Assembly (NCBI GenBank): GCA_033721415.1
Contig: JAWWAH010000004.1
Coordinates: 1 to 35,088, forward strand
Length of the DNA: 35,088 nucleotides
Direction of reading: 5' to 3'
Origin: JAWWAH01 sp033721415
GTDB lineage: Bacteria; Patescibacteriota; Minisyncoccia; Spechtbacterales; 2-12-FULL-38-22
Positions within the stretch are counted from its first letter, which is position 1. Every line of letters starts with the position of its first letter. Shown here piece after piece: positions 15,390 to 22,462 of this stretch. Below the pieces are notes generated by a model. The model saw only the letters and a program-made list of their open reading frames with translations. It did no database searches and had not been told where the DNA came from. The position numbers and the translations under genes were made by a program.

Positions 15390-15938
15390 TTATTTTTCCA
15401 TTATTTCGTTTTCTTTACCTTCAACTAGGGTGTCTATCTTTTTGTTATATTCATCTATAAGTTCCTGTGTCTTTTCTTTTTGCTTAAATTTCTCATCTTC
15501 TGATATTTCTTTGTCTTTTTCAGCTTTGTCTATGTCATTCATTGCTTCTTCTCTTATGTTTCTTATTGCAATACGTGCCTCTTCACCAAATTTATGAGCC
15601 TCCTTTGCAAGATCCTTGCGAGTTTCCTCTGTTAACGGAGGTAGGGTAAGACGTATAGCGTTGCCTTCTACAGCGGGGTTTAAGTTTAAGTCTGATTTCA
15701 ATATTGCGTTTTGAACAGCCTGTAAATTATCAGCATCCCATGGCTGTATTAAGATTTGATTATTCTGTGGGATCGTAATAGATGCAACTTGCTGTAATGG
15801 CATATTGCTTTCATATACTTCCACTTGAACATCTTCCACCATACCAGCGTTAGCTCTACCCACACGAAGACCGCGTAGCTCGCTCTCTAAAACGCCTATT
15901 GCTTTATCTAATTTTTGTTTTGTTTCTGATTCGGTCAT
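15390..15938 (-). CDS. frr: Ribosome recycling factor
   Basis: Splits the post-termination ribosome together with EF-G. Hallmarks are ELRGLRVGRANAGMVEDVQVEVY, SITIPQNNQILIQPWD, and NPAVEGNAIRLTLPPLTEETRKDLAKEAHKFGEEARIAIRNIREEA broken over the long three-helix bundle. With the ATG at 15938 it is 182 residues, close to the usual 185. A TTG at 15953 would add five residues but has no supporting ribosome binding site. It lies downstream of the clamp-loader gene and upstream of rseP in the same direction. Confidence 0.95.
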   Translation of the reverse strand: MTESETKQKLDKAIGVLESELRGLRVGRANAGMVEDVQVEVYESNMPLQQVASITIPQNNQILIQPWDADNLQAVQNAILKSDLNLNPAVEGNAIRLTLPPLTEETRKDLAKEAHKFGEEARIAIRNIREEAMNDIDKAEKDKEISEDEKFKQKEKTQELIDEYNKKIDTLVEGKENEIMEK

Positions 15939-16000
15939 ATAAATTTTATTCAAGCAAATCTAGGTTAAGCATGTCCTAGATTTACCCTGCTATTAAATAA

Positions 16001-16870
16001 TTATTTTATTTTAGTATTAATTGCAAAACTATTAAATAAAAATTGAAAATTAGCATTAGTGCTAACAACATTCTTATACAATTCTAGCAAATATCGAATG
16101 ATTTTTTCTTTATCTTTCTCTTTTATATCGCTCGAATTAAGTTCTTTTACATATTCGATCCAAACACGAATTATATCTCCTTGGTCTTGGCGAACAGCGC
16201 TAAAAGATTTATCACTATCCTTATTCATTTTTGCATATTTTTCGCCTATCCGAAAGCGATCTTTCAACTCTCCTGTTAAAAACTTACTGCAATCTGCCCT
16301 GTATTCACCTATCTTTCTATAATAATCGTCGTCTTGCAAGAGGCGTTTAACATTAGCTGGACGACCAGTCCAATGTGGACGCATATCTTTTATCTTTTCT
16401 GTATTAAAATTCTTTTCTATTTCAGAATCGGAAACAAAAAAGAATTTAACTTCATGACACCTGGAGCGTATTGTATCTAACATTAATTCTGGATGCGAAC
16501 TTACAAACAAAAAGATTGTTTTTCCTGGAGGTTCTTCTATCATTTTTAATAACGAATTTGCAGCATCCACATGCATATTTTCTGCCCTATCTATAATAAC
16601 TATTTTATATTCTCCCGAATACGCAGAAGTCTTAAGTTGTCTTTTTAGTTCTTTAGCTACTTTTATAGGTAGAGGCACTGGTGTTTCTGTTATATCGGGG
16701 TGTTTCTGATCTGAATCAACGCCTTGAATCCAAAAAGCAATTTCACGCGCAAACTCATATTTACCAACACCGCTTGGACCTGTAAACAAATAGGCATGGG
16801 CAAGAGCATCATCCTCTTTAGCTTTTTTAAATGCCTCATATTGCTTTGTATGAAATTTCCGCATCATCAT
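16001..16870 (-). CDS. holB: DNA polymerase III delta prime subunit (HolB-like)
   Basis: Clamp-loader AAA+ subunit that partners DnaX. Walker A GPSGVGK is at 31-37. The Walker B position reads VIIDRAENM (Asp94), with Arg replacing the usual catalytic Glu, as expected for the non-hydrolysing delta prime. The SRC motif is at 136-138 (RSRCHEVKF). No zinc-finger cysteines are seen, unlike E. coli delta prime. Length 289 is slightly short. The start is one of three consecutive ATGs (16862-16870). A TATAAT ends three bases upstream, suggesting a leaderless or very short-leader transcript, though no good -35 is present. Confidence 0.88.
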   Translation of the reverse strand: MMMRKFHTKQYEAFKKAKEDDALAHAYLFTGPSGVGKYEFAREIAFWIQGVDSDQKHPDITETPVPLPIKVAKELKRQLKTSAYSGEYKIVIIDRAENMHVDAANSLLKMIEEPPGKTIFLFVSSHPELMLDTIRSRCHEVKFFFVSDSEIEKNFNTEKIKDMRPHWTGRPANVKRLLQDDDYYRKIGEYRADCSKFLTGELKDRFRIGEKYAKMNKDSDKSFSAVRQDQGDIIRVWIEYVKELNSSDIKEKDKEKIIRYLLELYKNVVSTNANFQFLFNSFAINTKIK

Positions 16871-16954
16871 TATATTATAATTTAGTGTTCATATACTATG
16901 CTACCCTTAAATTTAGCCTTTAGCAAAGGGGCTCTAGTATTTAAACACACAATA

Positions 16955-16983
16955 TTGACATACAAACTATTGTGGTTTATTAT
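16955..16983 (+). promoter_or_regulatory. Sigma-70 type promoter of Cys-rich gene copy 1
   Basis: TTGACA (16955-16960), a 17-base spacer and TATTAT (16978-16983). A start near 16990 gives a leader of about 27 bases that carries AAGGAAGG before the ATG. The same promoter recurs 565 bases later. Confidence 0.8.
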
Positions 16984-17016
16984 AGCACCTAGTTATCCAC
17001 AACAAGGAAGGCTCAA

Positions 17017-17379
17017 ATGAGCGACACTTTCAAGCCTGGAGATATATATCTGGATTGTTCGTATCATCCTGTATTTTGCACGAAAGCAACTGACGATGGC
17101 CTTGGCGGATTTGATCTGTCTGGAATATCCCTTCTGGATGGTTCTGCTCCTAGATTTTGTCCGACGCGACGCTGTGGCGCGCCAAAGATTACTGCCGAAG
17201 AAGCTGAACTAATACATGATTTTGTAACTCTCGAAGAGAGGGCCGAGCGAAAAATTAGCGGCTTTTACCCAACGTGGACTGTAACTAACATCCTCAACAG
17301 GGTATATGGTGAAGGCCACAGAGGAGAGCACTCCGAGTGCAAGGAATGTGCCTTCTTGAAGATTTATATAGACAAATAG
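17017..17379 (+). CDS. Cys/His-rich small protein, copy 1 (unknown function)
   Basis: A 120-residue soluble protein with no signal or membrane segment. Its Cys/His pattern suggests metal binding: Cys14, His17 and Cys21 in LDCSYHPVFCT, a pair in RFCPTRRC, and the C-terminal GEHSECKEC. The central GISLLDGSAPRFC block and the ECAFLKIYIDK end are conserved in copy 2. I know no function; it has the look of a lineage-restricted small protein. Supported by a consensus promoter, AAGGAAGG ribosome binding site and a terminator. It is divergent from holB and convergent with the glycosyltransferase gene. Confidence 0.85.
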   Translation: MSDTFKPGDIYLDCSYHPVFCTKATDDGLGGFDLSGISLLDGSAPRFCPTRRCGAPKITAEEAELIHDFVTLEERAERKISGFYPTWTVTNILNRVYGEGHRGEHSECKECAFLKIYIDK

Positions 17380-17390
17380 TTCTTTTCTCC

Positions 17391-17413
17391 AAAACCGCCC
17401 CCTGGGCGGTTTT
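17391..17413 (+). terminator. Terminator after Cys-rich gene copy 1
   Basis: Stem AAAACCGCCC / GGGCGGTTTT with a 3-base loop, 11 bases after the stop codon. The same hairpin recurs at 17956-17978. Confidence 0.9.
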
Positions 17414-17414
17414 C

Positions 17415-17486
17415 TTATGCCTCTTTCATTTCGTGCTCTAGTATTCTTGTTAATATACGGCGCAACTCACTAACAAAGCGGTCTTT
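17415..17486 (-). pseudogene. Duplicated 3' tail of the glycosyltransferase gene
   Basis: On the minus strand this segment encodes the glycosyltransferase C-terminus (KDRFVSELRRILTRILEHEM, then KEA and stop) without the rest of the gene. It matches 17980-18051 with a single mismatch over about 70 bases. It has no start and is a by-product of the tandem duplication, not a functional gene. Confidence 0.9.
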
Positions 17487-17519
17487 AGCAAAGGGGCTCT
17501 AGTCTTTAAATACACACTA

Positions 17520-17548
17520 TTGACATACAAACTATTGTGGTGTATTAT
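17520..17548 (+). promoter_or_regulatory. Sigma-70 type promoter of Cys-rich gene copy 2
   Basis: TTGACA (17520-17525), 17-base spacer, TATTAT (17543-17548), matching the copy 1 promoter with a single change in the spacer. The AAGGAAGG ribosome binding site is also kept. Confidence 0.8.
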
Positions 17549-17581
17549 AGCACCTAGTTACCCACAATAAGGAAGGCTCAA

Positions 17582-17944
17582 ATGAGCGACACTTTCAAGC
17601 CTGGAGATATATATCTAGACTGCTTTAACCACCCAGTTCTTTGCACGGAAGCAATTGATGATGATTTTGGAGGTATGGATTTAGTTGGCATATCTCTTCT
17701 GGATGGTTCAGCACCTAGGTCTTGTTCAACTCGACACTGTAGTGTACTAAAAATCACTGTCGAAGAGGCAAAAATCATCTATGACTTTGTCACGCTTGTA
17801 GCAAAAGCTAAGCGCCAAGTCCATGGCTTTTATTCAGCGGAAACTGTAACTAACATCCTCAACAAGATATATGGTGAAGGCCACAGGGGAAAGCACTCCG
17901 AGTGCAAGGAATGTGCCTTCTTGAAAATTTATATAGACAAATAG
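17582..17944 (+). CDS. Cys/His-rich small protein, copy 2 (unknown function)
   Basis: Paralogue of the gene at 17017 with the same length and no gaps. About 37 of 120 residues differ, all between residues 15 and about 103; the first 14 and last 17 residues are identical. All candidate metal ligands are kept: Cys14, His17, Cys21, the CSTRHC pair and KHSECKEC. RHC adds one His relative to copy 1. Synonymous as well as replacement changes are dense in the middle, while both ends and the flanking DNA are nearly unchanged. That pattern suggests gene conversion at the ends or a swapped centre. Function unknown. Confidence 0.87.
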   Translation: MSDTFKPGDIYLDCFNHPVLCTEAIDDDFGGMDLVGISLLDGSAPRSCSTRHCSVLKITVEEAKIIYDFVTLVAKAKRQVHGFYSAETVTNILNKIYGEGHRGKHSECKECAFLKIYIDK

Positions 17945-17955
17945 TTCTTTTCTTT

Positions 17956-17978
17956 AAAACCGCCCCCTGGGCGGTTTT
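17956..17978. terminator. Bidirectional terminator between Cys-rich copy 2 and the glycosyltransferase gene
   Basis: AAAACCGCCC / GGGCGGTTTT stem with A tract before and T tract after, so it can act for both convergent genes. It ends one base before the glycosyltransferase stop codon. Confidence 0.9.
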
Positions 17979-17979
17979 C

Positions 17980-19149
17980 TTATGCCTCTTTCATTTCGTG
18001 CTCTAGTATTCTTGTTAATATACGGCGCAACTCACTAACAAAGCGATCTTTGCCAAACTTGCTTCCAACATTCTTTATCATAAGAGGGTTGTAATTTTCG
18101 TAATTAAGATTCAGGCGTCTTACTGCATCGGCAAGTACTGCTGGGTGGGCATCATCAAAAAACTCGCCACTTACACCCTCTACAACACTTTCAACAAGCC
18201 CACCTCCTCTATAAGCTATAACAGGCTTTCCAAACAACATGGCTTCTACTGCAGAAATTCCAAAATCTTCCTTGCCAGGATAGATATAAGCATGTGCTCT
18301 ATCGTAGCACTCTCTTACTATGTCGTCGGGTTGTCTACCTAGGAATATAATATTATCTGAAGCAATTTTTTCTAAATATTTTCTCTCTGGACCGTCCCCT
18401 ATTATTACAAGCGGATATTCGAGCTTATTAAATGTTTCAACCGCAAGATCTATGTTTTTATATTTCTGCAACTGGGAAACGATAAGAAAAAAGTTATCAG
18501 GCAAATTGTCTAAAACAGACTTTCTATGAAGAGGGTCGGCGTTTTCTCCTTGTATAAGTTCTATGTCCACAGATGGATAAACTATAAATGCATCTTTGTT
18601 ATAAATCTTTTGGATTCTTTTTTTTGTATTCTTGGAATTAGCTATAAAGTAATCTACTCTTTCTGCTGCGCTATAATCCCACAAACGGAAGAAATGCAGT
18701 ACCAGCTTTTCCAAAAATCGTATAAATATATTTTTGCTATTTATTTCCATTCCAGAGCTTTCGTAATCCCAAAGATATCTAGTTGGGGTATGGCAATAAG
18801 ATATATGAACTGCTTCAGGATCAGTGATTACACCCTTTGCAAAAAATGCAGCTGAAGATATTACTATATCAAAATCTCTAAGGTCAAAATTCTCTATAGC
18901 TGGGATAGCAAAAGGAGACAAGTACCTAAAGCGCTTACGCAAAAATTTTGGGAATTTCTGTAAAGAAGAAACCCTAATATCAGCATTAGGGAAATAGGAT
19001 CCGGTAATATCTTCATCGGAGAAAAGTGTGTATATTGGAGCTTCTGGGAAAACCCTATGCATTGCATAAAGCACCCTCTCTGCTCCGCCAAAGGTAGTTA
19101 GGTGATCATGCACCAAAGCGATTTTTAGTTTTTCGTCTGTCTTTGTCAT
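17980..19149 (-). CDS. GT4-type glycosyltransferase
   Basis: Predicted transfer of a sugar from a nucleotide donor during surface polysaccharide or glycolipid synthesis. The GT-B fold is shown by the N-terminal LKIALVHDHLTTFGGAERVL glycine-rich motif. The C-terminal donor-binding signature is EDFGISAVEAMLFGKPVIAYR (E-x7-E) followed by GGGLVE. Between them, FFLIVSQLQKYKNIDLAVETF and IIGDGPERKYLE are typical of GT4 enzymes. At 389 residues it is full length. No membrane segment. Its last 24 codons are duplicated at 17415-17486. Acceptor and sugar cannot be told from sequence. Confidence 0.9.
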   Translation of the reverse strand: MTKTDEKLKIALVHDHLTTFGGAERVLYAMHRVFPEAPIYTLFSDEDITGSYFPNADIRVSSLQKFPKFLRKRFRYLSPFAIPAIENFDLRDFDIVISSAAFFAKGVITDPEAVHISYCHTPTRYLWDYESSGMEINSKNIFIRFLEKLVLHFFRLWDYSAAERVDYFIANSKNTKKRIQKIYNKDAFIVYPSVDIELIQGENADPLHRKSVLDNLPDNFFLIVSQLQKYKNIDLAVETFNKLEYPLVIIGDGPERKYLEKIASDNIIFLGRQPDDIVRECYDRAHAYIYPGKEDFGISAVEAMLFGKPVIAYRGGGLVESVVEGVSGEFFDDAHPAVLADAVRRLNLNYENYNPLMIKNVGSKFGKDRFVSELRRILTRILEHEMKEA

Positions 19150-19325
19150 TTGAAGTGATTTGCTCGCGAACGCAGTGAGCGCCGCAAAGCCTTCATCCGC
19201 CGTAGCTTTAGCGTAGGCGGGTACATTTTGCGCTATTCTATTTCAAAGCTATACTATCATATGGACGCAAAAATTAAAATGGACCTAAGCTCGATTTAAG
19301 ATATTAATATAATAAAACCAAAAAT
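19150..19325. other. Intergenic region with short palindromes
   Basis: No gene is seen. Near 19162-19182 there is a GCTC/GAGC hairpin. At 19197-19220 CCGCC and GGCGG flank GTAGC-TTTA-GCGTA, giving a compact hairpin that looks like a dispersed intergenic repeat. The rest, to about 19325, is AT-rich. A promoter for the glycosyltransferase gene is expected here but none is convincing. Confidence 0.45.
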
Positions 19326-19348
19326 AAAAGCCGCCTTTAGGCGGTTTT
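19326..19348 (-). terminator. Terminator downstream of the KH-like gene
   Basis: AAAAGCCGCC / GGCGGTTTT hairpin with a TTTA loop and T-rich continuation on the minus strand. It lies 120 bases past the stop of the KH-like gene, leaving a long structured 3' region. Confidence 0.75.
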
Positions 19349-19358
19349 AAAGTGTGTT

Positions 19359-19391
19359 GAGGGTTGGTCGTGCAGACCTTACGAGACCCTC
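19359..19391 (-). other. Nested hairpin in the 3' region of the KH-like transcript
   Basis: GAGGGT (19359-19364) pairs with ACCCTC (19386-19391), and an inner GGTC/GACC hairpin (loop GTGCA) sits inside. It lies between the gene stop and its terminator, in a locally GC-rich stretch (19350-19470) with no coding sequence that I trust. Confidence 0.4.
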
Positions 19392-19468
19392 AGCTCCGAC
19401 AGCGATTATCAGCGGCAAATGAGTAAAGCCACTAATGTATTTCTATGGCACGCTGTAAGCCTTGTACG

Positions 19469-19849
19469 TCAGGGGGCGTTGAGGCTGAACCGAATGAACT
19501 CGCCTCCAGTGAGTTCTCCGAGCCGGTACAAGAGGTTACGCAACTTGCCCAGGCGCCACCCATCCTTACCGATTACATGTCCGGCCGCCCTTGTGTCATG
19601 GATCTTGACTCCGAAGAATACACCGCCCTGGTCTCCAGAGTCCCGAACTTCAAACTCCACAATGCCTTCCAAGGAGGCAACCATATCCTCCGCTGCATTG
19701 AGAGCCCGTTCGATGTTCGGATCGAAATGAAGATCCTCTGCAAGAGATGCTACAATTCCTGCAGCAGCGATTGCATGGGCAAGTTGCTGAAGAACCTGCT
19801 CAGTCGCAAGCTCCTCAGTGCGCGGCTCAAGAGTAGTTGTTGCGCTCAT
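19469..19849 (-). CDS. Small KH-domain-like protein, 126 aa
   Basis: Residues 65-126 resemble a KH RNA-binding fold: VEFEVRDSGDQGGVFFGVKI followed by the GxxG loop GHVIGKDGWRLGKLRNLL (Gly94-Gly97). This is similar in layout to KhpA- or Jag-type KH domains. The N-terminal 60 residues are Ala/Glu-rich and probably helical. The gene is clearly GC-richer than its neighbours and uses different codons, suggesting transfer or special selection. It has a perfect consensus promoter (19911-19939), a leader of about 55 bases with a hairpin, and GAAAGGA before the ATG. The RNA-binding role is inferred from the motif only. The opposite strand is also open, but lacks such signals. Confidence 0.75.
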   Translation of the reverse strand: MSATTTLEPRTEELATEQVLQQLAHAIAAAGIVASLAEDLHFDPNIERALNAAEDMVASLEGIVEFEVRDSGDQGGVFFGVKIHDTRAAGHVIGKDGWRLGKLRNLLYRLGELTGGEFIRFSLNAP

Positions 19850-19875
19850 GATATGCGATCCTTTCGCGTTGGAAA

Positions 19876-19907
19876 AATGAGCACATCGGCAAAGATACCG
19901 ACATGCG
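19876..19907 (-). other. Leader hairpin of the KH-like gene
   Basis: On the minus strand CATGTCGG and CCGATGTG can pair (two G-T wobbles) around an 8-base loop, just after the predicted transcription start and well before the ribosome binding site. It may stabilise or regulate the mRNA; this is inference. Confidence 0.4.
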
Positions 19908-19910
19908 CAT

Positions 19911-19939
19911 ATTATACTATATTATTTTAATATTGTCAA
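19911..19939 (-). promoter_or_regulatory. Perfect consensus sigma-70 promoter for the KH-like gene
   Basis: On the minus strand TTGACA (19934-19939), exactly 17 bases, then TATAAT (19911-19916). It is the only perfect match to both hexamers seen in the window and predicts strong expression. Confidence 0.88.
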
Positions 19940-19945
19940 TAATAA

Positions 19946-19972
19946 AACCTGAGGTTTAACTCAGGGTTTTTT
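19946..19972 (-). terminator. Terminator after the second mreB gene
   Basis: CCTGAG (19948-19953) pairs with CTCAGG (19960-19965), with A/T tracts on both sides. On the minus strand it is followed by TTTTATTATT and then at once by the KH-gene promoter, so termination and re-initiation are packed together. Confidence 0.75.
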
Positions 19973-20016
19973 GTGCGCACAATATATTATTTTCCAAACT
20001 TTACTACAATTCTAAC

Positions 20017-21030
20017 TTATTGCCTTTTGCTTAAAACAGAGCGCTTATATGTTTCAAGATTTTCCAATGCCATACCGGTTCCCTTTGCAACACAAAGCAA
20101 AGGATCTTCAGCAACATACGCTGGAACACCTGTTGCTTCTGTTATAAGCTCATCTAGATTTCGGAGCATTCCTCCTCCTCCTGTTAAAATCATTCCTTTA
20201 TCCATTACGTCTGCTGCAAGCTCGGGAGGGGTTTCTCGTAAAACACTTTTTACTGTGAATATTATTTCTTTAAGTTGCTCCGAAATAGCATTTGTTATTT
20301 CGTTGGAGCGTACTTCAATATTCTTTGGAAGCCCTGTGGCAAGATCTCTTCCGCGAAGTTCGTATATAACTTCTTCTTCCTGAGGTAATGCACTTCCTAT
20401 GGATATCTTAATATCTTCGGCTGTCCTCTCGCCTATCGCAAGATTATATTTATGCTTTATGTAAGCTGATATGGCATAGTCTATTTTGTCTCCCCCTACG
20501 CGAGTTGACGCACTAGATACTATTCCTCCTAGAGATATAACTGCAACTTCTGTAGTTCCACCTCCAATATCAACCACCATATTCCCCGATGGAGAATTAA
20601 TGGGAACTCCTGCTCCTATAGCAGCTAAAACAGGCTCCTTAACAACATAAGCGGCTTTAGCTCCAGCGTTCATAGTAGACTGTATAACGGCACGTCTTTC
20701 GGTTGATGTGATTCCTGCAGGCACAGATACCATAACCTCTGGCTTAAATAATCTGACACGACCTGATGTCTTATTCATAAAGTAACGTATCATTGCCTCA
20801 GTAACACGGTAGTCGGCTATAACTCCGTCTTTCAGTGGTCTGTGAGCCACTATACTGTCTGGAGTCATTCCTATCATTTCTTTAGCCTCTTTCCCTACAG
20901 CTAGTATTGTATTATCCAACACCGAAACAGCCACTACAGATGGCTCGTTTATAACTAATCCTTTGCCTGGAACAAACACTAAAGAATTTGCTGTCCCAAG
21001 ATCTACTCCTATTTTTCTAGGTGATAACAT
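20017..21030 (-). CDS. mreB: MreB-like rod-shape protein, second copy
   Basis: Actin-fold ATPase. Phosphate-1 KIGVDLGTANSLVFV (residues 6-20), phosphate-2 NMVVDIGGGTTEVAVISLGG (near 150), and GMILTGGGGMLRNLDEL near 285. At 337 residues it has the standard MreB length. It differs from the copy at 11542-12606 across the whole length, so it is an old paralogue and not a recent duplicate. It lies six bases downstream of murA, linking it to cell-wall synthesis. Whether it replaces the other MreB or forms mixed filaments cannot be told. Confidence 0.95.
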   Translation of the reverse strand: MLSPRKIGVDLGTANSLVFVPGKGLVINEPSVVAVSVLDNTILAVGKEAKEMIGMTPDSIVAHRPLKDGVIADYRVTEAMIRYFMNKTSGRVRLFKPEVMVSVPAGITSTERRAVIQSTMNAGAKAAYVVKEPVLAAIGAGVPINSPSGNMVVDIGGGTTEVAVISLGGIVSSASTRVGGDKIDYAISAYIKHKYNLAIGERTAEDIKISIGSALPQEEEVIYELRGRDLATGLPKNIEVRSNEITNAISEQLKEIIFTVKSVLRETPPELAADVMDKGMILTGGGGMLRNLDELITEATGVPAYVAEDPLLCVAKGTGMALENLETYKRSVLSKRQ

Positions 21031-21036
21031 AAATAT

Positions 21037-22308
21037 TTATACTCTCCTTATTTTAGCTCCTAAAACTCTGAGACGTTCATCTATCTTTTCATAACCCCTA
21101 TCTACTTGATAAGAATTTTTTAAAACCGTATCTCCTTCTGCCACCAAACCAGCAATTATCAATGACATACCTCCTCGTATATCTTTACCACTAATTTCGA
21201 ATCCTTTCAATAACGAAGGGCCCCTAACCTCGGCTCTATGGGGATCAAGTATGGTGATATCTGCTCCCATCTTTTGCAACTCTTTTAAGTATTCTAGCCT
21301 TCCCTCATACAGAGGGTCGTGTATTAAGGTTTTACCTTCACATTGTGTTGCTAAAACTCCCAAAGGAGATTGTAAATCTGTTGGGATGCCTGGGTATATC
21401 ATAGTTTGAATCTTTGAATATGAAAAACGACGCGATGTTTTAACTCTAACAGTTTTGTTACCTTCTATAATTATATTTGCACCTGCGCGCTTCAATTTTT
21501 TCAGAAAAAGATCTAGATGGTTAACTGGGAAATTGTGTATTAAAATATCGCCACCAACAACCAATCCTGCAATTACAAAGGTTCCTGCTTCTATATAATC
21601 ATCCACAACTCTTATATTTGCACCTTTAAGATTCTTTGCGCCTTCAATTTTAATTTTATGGCCAAAAAGCATTTGAACTTTTGCACCCATTCTTCTTAAA
21701 AATTCGGCTAAATTTTGTATGTGGGGCTCTTGAGCAGCAATAGATATTTCTACCTTTATTGGTAAAGAAGCTGCATACATCATCGCGTTTTCGGTTGCTG
21801 TAACACTAAATTCATCTAAAATAATTTTTTTAGGAGTATTATTTTTTTCTTTTGGCGCAATTATGGTGTATGAGTCGTCGCGAGCAATAACTTTACATCC
21901 AAGATCACGAAAAGCATGAAAATGAGTATCTAGGGAACGCTTTCCTATTTTGTCACCTCCTGGATAAGGCATTTTAACTTTCCCAAATCTAGCTAACAAA
22001 GGACCTGTAAAAACAATGGAAGATCTTAATTTTTTTATCTTACTGAAATTGAGTTTTTCTATATCGGTGTCTTTGTTTGTTATGTATACCGTATTCTTTG
22101 TTTTACCATATTCAACAATCGAACCCATCTCTTTTAATATCTCGAGCATAACCTCAACATCTTTAAGTTGGGGAATGTTAGTTAGCTTACATTTTTTATT
22201 AGTAAGCAAAGTAGCAGCAATAAGTTTTGTTGCTGCATTTTTACTTCCTTGGACATTAATCTCTCCGCGAAGTAAATTTCCTCCTTGTATATGAAACGAA
22301 TCAGACAT
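21037..22308 (-). CDS. murA: UDP-GlcNAc 1-carboxyvinyltransferase, Cys-to-Asp variant
   Basis: First committed step of peptidoglycan synthesis (PEP + UDP-GlcNAc). The N-terminal FHIQGGNLLRGEINVQGSKN has catalytic Lys23. The mobile-loop motif reads PYPGGDKIGKRSLD, with Asp119 where E. coli has Cys115. Asp at this position is known from naturally fosfomycin-resistant MurA such as that of mycobacteria. The C-terminal DIRGGMSLIIAGLVAEG is intact. With the ATG at 22308 it has 423 residues, the family norm; extending to 22461 would add 51 non-homologous residues. TTGCAA-17-TACTAT ends seven bases before this ATG, implying an almost leaderless mRNA. Confidence 0.95.
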   Translation of the reverse strand: MSDSFHIQGGNLLRGEINVQGSKNAATKLIAATLLTNKKCKLTNIPQLKDVEVMLEILKEMGSIVEYGKTKNTVYITNKDTDIEKLNFSKIKKLRSSIVFTGPLLARFGKVKMPYPGGDKIGKRSLDTHFHAFRDLGCKVIARDDSYTIIAPKEKNNTPKKIILDEFSVTATENAMMYAASLPIKVEISIAAQEPHIQNLAEFLRRMGAKVQMLFGHKIKIEGAKNLKGANIRVVDDYIEAGTFVIAGLVVGGDILIHNFPVNHLDLFLKKLKRAGANIIIEGNKTVRVKTSRRFSYSKIQTMIYPGIPTDLQSPLGVLATQCEGKTLIHDPLYEGRLEYLKELQKMGADITILDPHRAEVRGPSLLKGFEISGKDIRGGMSLIIAGLVAEGDTVLKNSYQVDRGYEKIDERLRVLGAKIRRV

Positions 22309-22315
22309 TGAACTT

Positions 22316-22344
22316 ATAGTATCAAGAGAATAGCTCTGTTGCAA
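22316..22344 (-). promoter_or_regulatory. Promoter of murA
   Basis: On the minus strand TTGCAA (22339-22344), 17 bases, TACTAT (22316-22321). The expected start site falls at or next to the ATG at 22308, supporting that start codon and a leaderless or near-leaderless transcript. Confidence 0.55.
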
Positions 22345-22406
22345 TGCATCAACCAATACATACTTATGGTACATAGAAAATATTATACTCCAAAAAGGGT
22401 GCGATA

Positions 22407-22434
22407 TTGACTTATTTCTGGTAAAATACATAAT
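22407..22434 (+). promoter_or_regulatory. Promoter of the PEGA/propeller gene
   Basis: TTGACT (22407-22412), 16 bases, CATAAT (22429-22434). A start near 22441 leaves a leader of about 22 bases before the ATG at 22463. It diverges from the murA promoter about 65 bases away. Confidence 0.55.
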
Positions 22435-22462
22435 AGCTGACGAACGAGAAATTAAAATCATA

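Larger units (their letters stand above)
16916..18051. repeat. Tandem duplication, two 565-bp units
   Basis: Two adjacent units align without net gaps at an offset of exactly 565 bp. Unit 1 runs from about 16916 to 17480 and unit 2 from about 17481 to 18045. Each contains promoter, 120-codon gene, terminator and the last roughly 24 codons of the glycosyltransferase gene on the opposite strand. The terminator and glycosyltransferase-tail parts differ at only about three sites in 100, while the middle of the coding region differs heavily. The junction shows short homology around CTTT-GC. Confidence 0.92.

Noticed and set aside
16001..16870. A second dnaX
   Set aside because: The Walker B position has DRAE instead of DEAH/DExx, no zinc cysteines are present, and the SRC motif is kept; delta prime fits better.
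17017..17944. Toxin-antitoxin pair
   Set aside because: Both genes are paralogues of the same length, each with its own promoter and terminator, and neither resembles a toxin or antitoxin family.
19445..19930. A 161-codon open frame on the plus strand opposite the KH-like gene
   Set aside because: It lacks a promoter and ribosome binding site, has erratic composition, and reads the reverse complement of a GC-rich gene with a perfect promoter and a recognisable GxxG motif on the minus strand.
22309..22461. N-terminal extension of murA by 51 codons
   Set aside because: The extra residues match nothing in MurA, overlap both the murA promoter and the divergent promoter, and the family start fits the ATG at 22308.
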